64,000 bases of DNA from Carettochelys insculpta. Its lineage: Eukaryota > Chordata > Testudines > Carettochelyidae. The stretch covers positions 11,138,501 through 11,202,500 of the forward strand of contig NC_134148.1 in NCBI RefSeq assembly GCF_033958435.1. Reading direction: 5' to 3'. The position numbers and the translations under genes were made by a program. This document shows, piece after piece, positions 46,141 through 57,060 of the stretch. Under the pieces are notes generated by a model. The model was not told where the DNA came from. It ran no database searches and saw nothing but the letters and a program-made list of their open reading frames with translations. Every line of letters begins with the position of its first letter. The first letter of the stretch is position 1.

Positions 46141-47885
46141 GACTCCCCAGGGTTTGCCTCCCTCTTTCCTCTGTCTTGGCTCCAGTTTTTCTTCCCTCTT
46201 CCATGTTGACAAGCCAGACAGGAGAAACAAGCAGAGAGAGATAAATCTTCAAAAGCCAATAACAAACACTTGTAATTCTGGGTAAATGGAACTATCTGTT
46301 GCTATTGTCCCCTTTCCTGCACCTACCAGATGTAACTCTTTGTATTACCGCAGCAAATCACCACAATAAAACCAGTTCAAACACCGTAATATGCATGAAG
46401 CATTACAGATATTTAAATTCCCATATCTTTTGTAACCACTCATCAATCGTTTGCTATGTTCTACTTTATCAGCATCCAATTGTGTGGAAATAGTAAGGAA
46501 GGCCTCACTAATAAATATAAAACCCAAATCTCTGACAATTAATCTGAGGCAAGCCTTTGATGTTCTGAACTTAGGTATAATGTTTTATACACAAGCTCTC
46601 TTCTCTCTACATTTCCTAATTATAATTAAGTAGAGCTGCAGCAGCACCTGAAAGCCAAAAACCCTTTCTAGCCAGATACCTAAGTCAGTTTTGCAAATCC
46701 AAAATGCCAAAAACCCTGGATGTTTAATTGAAACTTCTAAGAGCGACCTATAACTAATAGGTAAGCCTTAGATGCTGCATTAAGTCATATAATGCTGACA
46801 ATATAGGTTGGAATAATGCACCAGCCGCAAAAAAGCCATGGAAATGAATGAAGTTGGATACCTGCACTGCTGGCTAGCTCTAATGACTAGTTCTAAATCA
46901 CCACTGGCAGCTTTAGAACCTGCCCATTCCTGGCTGTCAGAATAAAACACCAGACATTATATAAATGAAGTTTTGAAAGCCACAAAAACCCGTGCTTCAA
47001 TGTATTAGGACCCCTACAGAGCTGGTGTCTAAAAAGGGAGGAAAGAGTTTTCAAAAGCGGAGATTTTTAAGTCACCATAAAGCTTCTGCTGTTCAAGGTA
47101 CATTACATGATTTCAACACAGCTAGAGATATCTTTCAAGCTATAAAAACCCTGAGACTTGTACAGCATATAACGGAGCAATGTGCTATCACAGCTGTATT
47201 TTAACTGCAGGTGAATTTTCCAATTTAAGTGGAATCCAGCAGTTTGATTAGCTGGCAAGTGATAAAAGAACTCAAACTGCATAACAAATGAGCTCAAAGT
47301 TGAACTCCTTAATCCTTGGCAGCTTACATGGATCACTCCAGAAGGTAAATTCATTTCTACCCCCACCTCCATTATCTTGCGATCCCCACTAGTTTACCAC
47401 GGCTGGAAAAAAGTCTTTAGTCACTAATGTGGTGTTAGGCAACATTTCAAATTGATTCAAGTTAGAGTGTACCACATTCCGTTACATGATATCATGTAAC
47501 AGATGATGTTATATTAATAGCATGCAGGTCAGCTATTCAGCAATATACAAACTTACACACTACAGTTAATACTGTAAAGTCACCAAGAAGTGAAACACAA
47601 AACTTGTAAATGGAGCTTGTCTATCTCAGCCACGCCTGTAAACTCAGCTGAGGGAATAGAAATCAAACAGCATTCAATCTGGAGCCAGAACTGAAACATA
47701 TTATAACCTGACAAATCCACAATTCTACTGCAGATGCATAAGAAACAAGGGAACCCAACACAACCCTAAAGCTCTGCTCCAATCAGTGAGTAAAAAGTCA
47801 AAAATATAGCACTGAGTTCACAGAATACAGATCACAGGAGCAGTGATATTTATTCAGAGATTTGTATATAGTTAATATAATTTCT
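46141..47885. other. No gene seen
   Basis: AT-rich unique-looking DNA; the open frames are short and unrecognised. Confidence 0.3.
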
Positions 47886-48120
47886 TTTTTAAAAAGCAGT
47901 CATGTAGCACTTTAAAGACTAACAAAATGATTTATTAGGTGATGAGCTTTCATGGGACTGACCCACTTCATCACATCTAATGAAGATAAGTAGAACGGAT
48001 GAAGTGGGTCTGTCCCATGAAAGCTCATCACCTAATAAATCATTGCGTTAGTCTTTAAAGTGCTACATAATTGCTGTTTTGTTTCGTTAGAATTCAGACT
48101 AACATGGCTACCTCTCTGTT
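47886..48120. mobile_element. PLE inverted pair (28.7-kb family)
   Basis: A minus tail (AGCAGTCATGTAGCACTTTA ... CCCACTTCATCAC) is followed by a plus tail (GATGAAGTGGGTCTGTCCC ... CTAATAAATCATTGCGTTAG ... CTAACATGGCTACCTCTCTG). TAATTTCTTTTTTAAA and TAATTTTTTTAAA at the two flanks may be an imperfect target duplication. Confidence 0.7.
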
Positions 48121-48734
48121 ATTAATTTTTTTAAACAAACTAACTTGAGTCTACACTTAGCTTGAATTTGGTGCAGCTAAAAGTTAGACTCATTTATGCT
48201 AACAAACCAGCAGTTATTTGTTATTTCAAATGGAATCAACATATGGAAATTTTCCATGTGCTAGATTTGTACATTATGAGTAATGCTGTCAGTTTGCATC
48301 AATATCGGCATGCAGTCAAATGCCATACAAATAAGACCAAATATAGGAGATGTAATGCGCATATAGGAGATGTAATGGTTCTTCATAACACATCTATAAA
48401 CAATCACAATCCGAGGGGTTCTGCCCCCAGTCTGAGAAAGAGTTCTATCACTACCACACTTTCCCTGCAGGTTTTCCTTCCCTGCTCCTGCAGAAATGCT
48501 ACACCGCATGAACTAATGTTTGTTAGAAGCATTCTTTCAACTTCAAGTACAGTCTCTGGCATGAAAGTAACATGGATGAAACTTGGCACCCAGAGTAAGT
48601 TTGACAAAGTACATTTTTACACAACTTGGAAAGGAAGCGAGCAATTGTTTAATTTGTTGGATTGTTCTTAAATCAATGACCATTCGCTTGTTATTTAAAA
48701 CCAGACATTGCAGCATTCATTTGATGGGAAAGAC
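48121..48734. other. No gene seen; short tandem duplication
   Basis: ATATAGGAGATGTAATG occurs twice at 48342-48376, a small tandem repeat. The 169-codon frame spanning this region shows no recognisable domain. Confidence 0.35.
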
Positions 48735-48998
48735 TGAGCTTACATCTGCACTTACCCTGGAAGATCGAGTGCTCAGGTTCAATCTTCCAGCACCTCATCT
48801 CTCACATGTTCTGGGGTCAACACTGACCCCAGAATTCCTCCGGAGCTGTGTGGATTAAAGAAGATCAACAGGAGGCGCACTCCCATCAACCTCTTGCCTT
48901 GAAGACAGCCTCCAAAGTCGAGGGCTAAAAAGTCGATTTTACGTATGCAACTGGCATAGCTAAAATTGAGTAACAGCCAGGTGAGGACAGACACAGCC
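48735..48998. mobile_element. Probable Harbinger-type MITE
   Basis: The ends (TGAGCTTACATCTGCACTTA and, inverted, TAGGCTGTGTCTGTCC) and the interior words GATCGAGTGCTCAGG, AAAGTCGATTTTACG are MITE-like, but mirror pairing is weak. Confidence 0.4.
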
Positions 48999-49189
48999 TA
49001 AGTGAAAAAGACTATAAGCAAGTGACTGAGCCTGGCCTACCAACTAGCCTCAGTGAAGAGCAAACCAAAAAGTCCACCCCTGCAAAATGAGATGAGGTTG
49101 AAAACAGTCACCCGTTGCTATAACTACCCCTTTGAGCCAACTGGCAGTTTGGGGTTAGGATGTACTGGGAGCATCTTGCAACAACATCA

Positions 49190-50957
49190 GCAAGGCCCGA
49201 CGGTGCAGCCAGCACACGCGCGCACTCCCGAGGGAAGCCCGGCCCCCCGCCGGCGCCGCAACTCGAGGACAAGCGCTGCGCTCGCCTGGCGCTGGGAGAC
49301 CACGCTCCGCAGCCCGCCCTCCCACAGATGCTCGTCCCCGGGGCACAACCGCCCCCAGGCCCCCAGCCGCCAATTAGCCTTTTCACACGCTGCCAGCCCA
49401 TCCCCCGGCCGCCTCCCTGCGCCGCGCCCTGCCCTGCCCGGCTGCCCCCGCCCGAGCGGATCCACCCCTCGCCCGGGGCGAGCCCGCGTCCCCGCCCCAC
49501 CCTCCATGGCAGCCCCGCGGCCAGCGGGGGAAGCCAAGGGGAAAGACGCTCGTCCTTGAAAGGTCGGCGCCCGCTGCCAGGGCACCGCGCTGCGCGCATC
49601 TCCCGCTCCGCACATCAGGCCGCTCCCGCCTCCGCCCTGCACCCCAGGCTGGCTCTTCCGCACCCACGTACCGGGGGCGAGGAATGGCGGTGACACCCCC
49701 CCCCCCCTTTGCTGCTGCTCGCTGCATGCAACGTGGGCTGGGCGAAGACGTTCCCGATCACAGAAATATGGCTCCTTTTCCACCGTCTCCCACACCCTCC
49801 CGGTGCAGAGCCAGGCCCCCGAGGGCTCCCCAGCGCCCAGCTGGCTCCGGCTCCTGCAAGAGGGAAATGCGCATCTCCCCGTCCCCTGCCGGGCTGCTCC
49901 GCACCGCTGCTCTCGCGTGCGGCGGCTGCTCCAGGGCAGGGGGTGTGGTGGGGAAATGCCAGCGGGCAGAGGCAGAGCCTGGCGCCGGCATCGCACTGCT
50001 CTGAGTTACAGCCGCTCGGGTCGCCCCCGGGAGCGGGGCAGGGATTGAAGCGCGCTAGCAACAAGCGTTATGAGCACGCTCCATTTCCAGCCGCTGGCAG
50101 CGGGCGGGGACACGCCAAGCAGCTCCTCTGCCCTCTGCAACACCCCATCCCCGGCCACCGGCTCGGGGCCGGAGCCGAGCCAGGATTCCCCGGCTGGGCT
50201 GAGGAACACTCGCCCTCTCCCGGCGTCGCTGCGTGCCGTGCAGCAGCTCCGTGCACACGACAGGTGGCGGCTCACTCCCCTGCAGCTCCAGCCCTGCCTG
50301 GCCATGGCCGGGCTCCGCGCGGCTCGCTGCACTGCCCGCGCTCCCGAGCCCAGTCTAGAAGCCGAGACGCGCCATGCACTGTGCAGCGAAACAGAGGGGA
50401 CAGGCGCCCCGGGGGCTCCTACCGGGACAGGCGTTACTGGCGCATTGCAACGCGCCTCACCCCTCGCAGCTCGCCTCCTTCCCGCGCCGCGCTGCGCCTC
50501 AGCCTCCTGCGCTGCGGCTGGCTCCGGGCTCGCAGCCCCCTGCCCAGGGAGAGCAGGAAACGCGTCATCACTCGGGGACGGGTCTGCCTTCCTCCAGCCC
50601 GGCGTGCAGCCCCGTCCTCCTCGGCCCCCTCCCCGACCGCGGCGGGGATCCCCACCCGCCCCCACGCCCGGAGCCTGGACAGTGGATTTGGGCCGCATGT
50701 TCCCTGCCGCCCACGTGAGCTGCGAGTGAGGGGCTGGGGGCGGCGCCCCCCCCGTGCGCCGCTGCGCTCAGCGGTCTCACCAGGGCGGGGGACCCCGCTG
50801 CACAAAGGCAGAGCCCTGGCTGGTGGTCGGGAGCGGGTCTCTCCTGCCCGCTGCAGTGCGACCCTCTCCCGCCACCGACAGGCTGTCCTCGAGCAGAGCA
50901 GGTGGCTGGCAGCCCAGCAAGGGGCCCTGTGCCCCTGAGATGGTTTTCAGGAGAAAA
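49190..50957. promoter_or_regulatory. CpG island, probable host-gene promoter / first exon
   Basis: For about 1.75 kb the sequence is strongly GC-rich with dense CG dinucleotides (for example CGGCGCCGCAACTCGAGG and GCGTCGCTGCGTGCCGTG), unlike the CG-poor DNA on both sides. CpG islands of this size normally mark promoters of vertebrate genes. Long open frames on both strands (up to about 400 codons) arise from the rarity of AT-rich stop codons and resemble no family I know. Possible splice donors are AAA|GTAAGA on plus (GT at 50958) and CCG|GTACGT on minus (near 49673). Gene identity and direction remain open. Confidence 0.75.
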
Positions 50958-51059
50958 GTAAGAGCGGGGCCTGACTTCCCTGGGGGGAATAACGTGGGGA
51001 AATTGGTGTGTCTTGTTGGTTCCTTTACTGTTAGAGAAAATGCACTGGCATACCTATTT

Positions 51060-51415
51060 CACAGAGCCGGAAGAGACCCTTGAGAGGTCATCAGGTCCAG
51101 TCCCCTGCACTCACAGCAGGACAACCATCATCCCTGACAGATTTTTTTTAAACTATTTTCCCCAGACCCTCTCAAGGATTGAGCTCACAACTCTGGGTTT
51201 ACAAGGCCACTGCTCCAACCATTTAGTTATGTCTCCCCCTAATTTTTTGACCTTGAGCGGTCACCTAGTCCAGTCCCCTGCACTCACAGCAAGATTTAGC
51301 ACCATCTCTAACCTACCACACGCCCCTGAAAGGCCCCTTCACGGACTGAATTCACAACCCTGAGTTTATAAGGCCAGCGCTGAAACGACTGAGCTATCCT
51401 CACATGACAATTTGA
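51060..51415 (-). mobile_element. CR1 3' end fragments, minus
   Basis: CAGAGCCGGAAGAGACCCTT followed by GAGAGGTCATCAGGTCCAGT is the inverse CR1 3' end. The wording recurs at 51255-51300 (GGTCACCTAGTCCAGTCCCC), suggesting two nested or duplicated pieces. Confidence 0.65.
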
Positions 51416-51590
51416 GTAAGAAATGTGCCCTCCACAATGGCTGGGTGCTTGCCCTCATTTTTACACTCATCCATACCACAAAACTAGCGAAACCCAGGTG
51501 CTGAGTGCAGACTCTTAGTTGAGTTTAACTCCCTTTTCTCACACTACACGCTTTTTGGAAGTAAGGTGAAAGGGCAGAGACTGTGTTCCA

Positions 51591-51885
51591 TACAGGTTGA
51601 ACCTCTCTAATCTGGCACCCTCAGGACCTGACCAGTGCCGGACAGGAGAATTTGCCAGACCATGGGAGGTCAATATTGTCTAGCAGCATTACCAATGCTT
51701 CCTTTGCTTGTTTGTCTCTTAGAAGCCGTTTAGGGGTAAATTACAGCTAAATAACATCACAAAACACTGAGAGCAGAACCGGTAGCTGGAAACAGATTTT
51801 ACGGGGCCACGAGAAATGTGGCTGCATGCTGGATTACGGCTGTTGCCAGATGAGAGACTTCCGAATTTGAGAGATTCAACCTGTA
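51591..51885. mobile_element. CAGGTTGAAC MITE, best copy, TA target duplication
   Basis: The left end CAGGTTGAACCTCTCTAATC and the right end (inverse of CAGGTTGAATCTCTCAAATT) mirror each other with TA outside both. About 295 bp. This copy defines the family seen at 12.6, 30.95 and 39.95 kb. Confidence 0.8.
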
Positions 51886-53324
51886 CTTAAGCTACAGCAG
51901 CAAGTCAGTAGGATACCCAAAGTGGAGATTGAAGGAATTCTCAAAAAATTGAGGCAATATTTTTGCAGACCTAAATTAAATTAATATGGCCCTTTAAGTT
52001 TCCTTCCCTCCCCCAGCATACAGGTAACTATATTTTATTTTGTCACCAACCCAGAGAGCTGAAGAGCAAGTGAATCTACACTTGAGTTTTGCAGGGAGAC
52101 CCACAACATCAGATCCTTTCCAATACAGAGCCTTATAGACCTGCACCCTACATTGGCGAAATATACATTTTGTTCGTCAAACTTGTAAAAAACTAACTCG
52201 GGCACTCCCACACCTATACTGTGAGAAGGTGCCACCTCCTCTTTACTCATTATCATCTTAGACAGGAACTTCTGGGCCAACAAATTCTGTGCAGTGGATT
52301 ATTTCAATCTGACTAAAAATATCTAGTCATTCAAGGCAAAGCAGCCTTTTATATTTGGTCATATTAATATTTCAAAAGTAGCATTAGCTAGGAATGGCTG
52401 TTGAAATAATGGAAACTAAGGGCTTGAACTGCATTAACTCTACTGGTATAGCCCCATTAGCACAGAGTTGTACCGATATAAAGGCACATTTGATCAACAT
52501 AATTAGACTTACACAGGGAGGGGAACAAGATGTACTGGTCGGACCCCTTGGTATAACTACATTCATTGTATACGTTAGACCACTAATTCTTTTAGTAAAA
52601 ATAATCATATCCATCATCAAAATCATTTTGCCCATACAAAAATTATAATGGCCTAAATGATCAGGCATTCCTCAGTACTGTTTGTTTAAACTGGAGACAG
52701 TGTTTCTCAGTTGTACCATCATTCAGCCATTGTCCCAGTCAACAATAATTTTCAGCAATCAAGGAGACCTTAAACCACTGGGTCAACATACATTTGGACT
52801 GTAACACAGCAAGTCCTGAAACCTCTTCAGGATTTCAACAGCAGTTCATTCGCTGGTGAGCTTGTTGAAGATGGTCCCATAGTTGCTATACCCAGTAGTA
52901 ATTACCTTATGTGAATTGCATGATTAAAGGCACCTCAGTATTAACAACTGTGAGCTACTCAGACCACTTCCAGCAGGGACAAAAACATCTTTCAGATCAC
53001 CCTAGAATGTCTGCTTAATTTGCTTTACTGCATTAGACTACTTTGTTTGGATGTATATTTGCTTACCATGGCACTTTTACTTTAGAGCAAATCAGAAAAG
53101 GTATTTGGTGAGTTTTACATTTCATGCTCTAGATATTAATTATATGAAAATAGTTTTTTTTTTGCTGGCGGGATCAGGGCTGTCACTATTAGAACAGAAA
53201 GACCCCACTACTGTAATTGACCAGGAGAAGATACAGTTCATCCGAAAGGAGGGAAGTACACTGTTCTTCCAGGAAAGGCAGAGCTAGAGAAAATGATTCA
53301 CCTGTGTTACCCTGAGAGTCACCT
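51886..53324. other. No gene seen
   Basis: AT-rich sequence with short unrecognised open frames. Confidence 0.3.
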
Positions 53325-54063
53325 CCAGGCTTATGTCTACACTAGAAGATTAGGTCAAATTTATTAAGGTCACTTTTTATCACCCAGTTTTATAAAGATG
53401 AGAGTGCAAGTCCCCATTGGCACCTGATGTGAATGGAGTGTCTCCCCACTGAGGTGGGCAGCTTCAACTTTGTCAGCATGCACTGTGGGTACCTGTCCTA
53501 TAGTTCCTACTACCTCTTTGCATTCAGGGTTAAGCTCCCAGCATCGACCAGGACAAAACAGTGCCACAGGTGGTTCTGGGTATGTTTGTCAGCCTCCCAT
53601 AGTGCACTTCTCTCCTCCCCCTCCCACTGGAAAGAAATGGAAAACAGTGTTTTTGCACCCTGTCACAGGCCTGGATGTCCAATGTTTTCTCCCTTCTCCC
53701 CCCGGGGGTCCCCCCTCCAGCCATTTTTACTAACAACTGAGTTACTGCCTCCTATAGCTGCCTTCCAAGTGGAGCATGCCCAGCAGAACCTGAGGGGCGT
53801 GGCTTAGCCAATAATGTGGGGCTAGCCCTTCCAGTGCCAGTGTGGGGCTGGTACATCCCACCACACATCCTTTCCTAGCTTCATATCCATGCAGACACCA
53901 TTGCAAGGCTAGCATGGATCCGATCCAGCTTCAAATTGTTGTAACAAATATTATGAGCACTTCATGCATTATGCTGCGGAAAGTGCAGAGCCGAGGGAGC
54001 AGCTGTCAGTGTGATGAAGACTTTGAGGAGGAGAAGTGTCATGTTACTGGATTTTTAAATTAA

Positions 54064-55080
54064 ATATGAAAACCATTTCTGTAACTACCGTATTAAGTTT
54101 ACACCAAATCTTGGGCCAAGTGAGGTATCTGATGAAAGCTGGTGTGGTGATTCACTGAATCTATTTCTGTTGCTAGCATGTCTGTACCACTTTTGTATGT
54201 AAAGTTATAGATATTGGGTCTGTATTTGTAGTGAGGGAAATTAGTTCTGAAAGAACACAGTGAGAGTTGGGGCAATCTAATGTGAAGAATTCACAGCCAG
54301 GCAAAGCAGAGTGAATCCTAATCCACATTCCCAGAATGTGGTTGGAACGTGCTGTCTAACCATGCAGCCTGTGGCAGAGAGCCCCAACAGGTAACCTGAT
54401 TGGTGGTTCACGACTGAGTATGTGCCTAGGAGCAGAAATTATCCCTCCACGTGGCAAATCTATAAAGAGGACTCTGACAGTGGCCATCTTGTCCTGAGTC
54501 CTCAGAGCACAGTTCCAACCTCCATCTTGGGAGCAGTTTGCAAGAATGTCTCTGCTATGAACTAAACCTGTATGGACTGGGGATCCATCCCTCAGAGTAT
54601 ATATTTTCAGAAACTTTCAGGATAGCAGCCTTTACCATCAGCTCAAGACTGCATCAAACACTTTGATATATGTAATTTACCCGCTTTAACAATTTTGCTC
54701 TCTCACCCTATCCTTTTTTGCTTTATTAATAAACCTTTAGATTTTAAAGGATGGGCACAGTTTGCTATTTTGGAGAAGATGTAAGTATATATTGACCTGG
54801 GAAAGTGGCTGGACCCTTTAGGAGCTGGAAGAATCAGTGTGGATTTGGTGAAATAGGTTTTCATAACCCTCCACCTGAGTTAGGCGGGGTACTGGTTTGG
54901 GCATAAAGCTGCTGGAGAGTCCGTGGGATTTGCTTGTGTACCCCTTGCTAGCCACGAAGGCAGCAAATGTGCTTTTTGTGGCTTGGTTTTCCTCATAGAT
55001 GAAGGAATCCCAGTGTGGGCTGTAAGTGTAAACAATTTGCCCAGGTTTGGATCACTTAGCAGTTCCCAAAAACCTCCTAT
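54064..55080 (+). mobile_element. LTR-like insertion of unknown family
   Basis: About 1 kb separates two pieces of the H3 transposase that are adjacent in related proteins, so it is an insertion. It has no gene and holds a polyadenylation-type AATAAA (about 54728-54733) with downstream T/G-rich DNA, as in a solo LTR. I could not find matching ends or a target duplication, so the LTR identity is tentative. Confidence 0.4.
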
Positions 55081-55640
55081 ATATTACAACATGGACACAC
55101 ACATATGTGAAACACTGGCAGTGCGGAACATGGATATGCTGACTGCACTCAGTGCTGTGTACACAGTGGAACACCAGTTCTGGTGTCATGAAACCAGCTC
55201 AGACTGGTGGCATCTCATTGTTCTGTGAGTATGGGTGACCAGTAGTGGCTACAAAACTTCCACACGTGTAAGTCCACTTCCAAGGAAATTTGCGAATTGC
55301 TTTTCCCTGCCCTGAAGCACAGCAATGCCAGAATGTGGACCTGCTCTGAAAGTTCAGAGGTGAGTGGTAAAAGTACTGAGGAAGGTTGCGAAGCCAGACA
55401 ACTACCAGTTAGTGGGCAATCCGTTCAGAGTGAGCAAATCTACAGTGGCGTTGCAGTGATACATGTAGCCAAGACAATCAATACCTTTCTGCTACAAAAA
55501 ACTGAGATTCTGGGAAATGTGCAGGACATATGGGACTGTTTTGTCGTTATGGGGTTCCCTAACTGTGGTGGGGCAATAGATGGAACACACGTCCTTATCT
55601 TGGAACCAGATGATCTTGCCACAGAGTACATAAACAGCAA

Positions 55641-56057
55641 GGCCGTGTCTACACGAGCCCCAAACTTCAAAATGGCCATGCAAATGGCCATTTCGAAGTT
55701 TACTAATGAAGCGCTGAAATGCATATTCAACGTTTCATTAGCATGCGGGCGGCCGTGGCACTTCAAAATTGACGCAGCTCACTGCCGCGCATCTCGCCCA
55801 TGCAGGGCTCCTTTTCGAAAGGACCCCGTCTACTTTGAAGTCCCCTTATTCCCATCAGCTCCTTTCAAAAAGGAGCCCCGTCTGGACGAGACGCGCGGAG
55901 GTGAGACGCGCGGCGGTGAGACGCGTCAATTTCGAAGCGCCGCGGCTGCCCGCATGCTAATGAAACGCTGAATATGCATTTCAGCGCTTCATTAGTAAAC
56001 TTTGAAATGGCCATTTGTGTGGCCATTTTGAAGTTTGGGGCTCGTGTAGATGTAGCC
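55641..56057. mobile_element. Long palindromic Harbinger-type MITE, copy 2, CAA target duplication
   Basis: Same family as 43632-44029. The termini GGCCGTGTCTACACGAGCCC and (inverted) GGCTACATCTACACGAGCCC are flanked on both sides by CAA (55638-55640, 56058-56060), the 3-bp duplication typical of Harbinger. It lies inside the H3 transposase relic, between residues for INSK and the following domain. Confidence 0.9.
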
Positions 56058-56289
56058 CAAGAGATACTGCTAGATGGTGTTGCTGGCATTGGTGGATCAC
56101 AGAGTCCATTTCATTGACATCAAGGTGGTGTGGTCGGGAAAGGTGCAATGCATCTTTAGGAACTCTGGTCTGTTCAGAAAGCTGCAGAATGGAGCTTTCT
56201 TTCCAGATGAGAAAATTACCCTTGAAGACGCCAATAGTAATCCTGGGAGATCCAGCTTACCTCTTGCTTCCTTGACTCATAAAGCCACA

Positions 56290-56583
56290 CACAGGAGCAG
56301 TTCAACTATCCCAGGCAGCCCACTCAAGAGACACTTGGAGAAACTGATTTTCTTCCCCTTCCCCTCCAACCCCCAATTCCTTCTGTCCTATTTTGCTGAT
56401 TTGTCATCTTTTATTTCATTTTTTCCTATCTTTCTGTTAGATTCTCTTTGTCTCAGTTATCAGTTAATCATTCATCAGGATTTTCCAGATCGGAAGAAGT
56501 GTGTCTGTTCCATGAAAGCGCATCACCTAATAAATTGTGTTGTTAGTCTCTAAAGTGTTACAGGACTGCTTTTTTTTGTACTG
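56290..56583 (+). mobile_element. PLE 3' end in H3
   Basis: The tail modules GGAAGAAGTGTGTCTGTTCC, GCGCATCACCTAATAAATTG and TAAAGTGTTACAGGACTGC end at a T tract. The C/T-rich stretch before them resembles the PLE 3' UTR seen at 60.1-60.3 kb. The left boundary is approximate. Confidence 0.65.
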
Positions 56584-56592
56584 GTTGAACAA

Positions 56593-56909
56593 GTGCAGAT
56601 TGGTAACAGAATGTCTATTTGGCCATTTAAGGCCAGGTTCAGAAGTCCACTGATGTTGTTAGACCTCAGCAAAAACAACATTCCCTTTGTGGTGGCAGCT
56701 GCTGCTCTGCCCGCCCTGCATGCTCCACCCGCTGCTCCACCCGCCATCCCACCGCCGTCCGCCACCGAGGGGCCTTCCGCCGAGGGGGACCTGGGGCCTG
56801 CTGACACCCGCCGGCCGTATCTGCCGGTTCGCCCAGCCCCCAGCCAGCCTCGGCCAGGGCTGAGGCCGAGGCGAGGGTCACATCCGCCAACCCCCAGCGC
56901 TGGACATTA
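56593..56909 (+). other. Chimeric open frame joining H3 transposase to H2 Myb-like protein
   Basis: One open frame of 105 codons begins with the H3 transposase C-terminal segment (IWPFKARFRSPLMLLDLSKN, then IPFVVAAAA) and changes near base 56697 to a Pro/Arg-rich tail (PPSATEGPSAEGDLGPAD...) like the Myb-like protein C-terminus of H1. It arises from truncation of H2 against H3. No evidence of expression. Confidence 0.6.
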
Positions 56910-57060
56910 GAGGGTGCGGGGCCCAGGACGTGGCCCCCCCTCCCCCTTTGTACATATCCCCATTATGTTGTATATAGTTTGTATTAGACCCCTGTTATTT
57001 TATGATACCTGCCCCCCATGTAAATAGTTATCCCCTTCCTTGTGTTCCACTGTTTGTTTA

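Larger units (their letters stand above)
53913..56695 (+). pseudogene. H3 Harbinger DDE transposase relic in scattered pieces
   Basis: Recognisable pieces, in order: an N-terminal start MDPIQLQIVVTNIMSTSCIM (53913-54060); MLTALSAVYTVEHQFWCHET with SDWWHLIVL (55093-55225); a helix-turn-helix relic KVAKPDNYQLVGNPFRVSKS in a shifted frame (55390-55450); TINTFLLQK and the first catalytic Asp in FPNCGGAIDGTHV (55480-55600); LALVDHRVHF and IFRNSGLFRKLQNGAFFPDE (56076-56220); and a C-terminal IWPFKARFRSPLMLLDLSKN (56620-56690). The Glu position is lost or altered and several frameshifts occur. The sequence differs clearly from H1 and H2, so it is a separate subfamily. HARBI1-like function is inferred from family membership. 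Confidence 0.78.
53325..56696 (+). mobile_element. Old PIF/Harbinger relic H3, heavily interrupted
   Basis: GGCTTATGTCTACACTAGAA at about 53327-53346 looks like a Harbinger-type left end. A plus-strand transposase relic follows, from about 53913 to 56695 in pieces. LTR-like DNA, a palindromic MITE and a PLE 3' end lie within it, and it stops abruptly at the truncated left edge of H2. Whether 59026-59303 belongs to the same element is unresolved. Confidence 0.6.

Noticed and set aside
49187..50938. Long open frames on both strands of the CpG island (up to 409 codons)
   Set aside because: They overlap on all frames, are Pro/Ala/Arg/Gly-rich, and are expected where AT-rich stop codons are scarce; no domain is recognisable.
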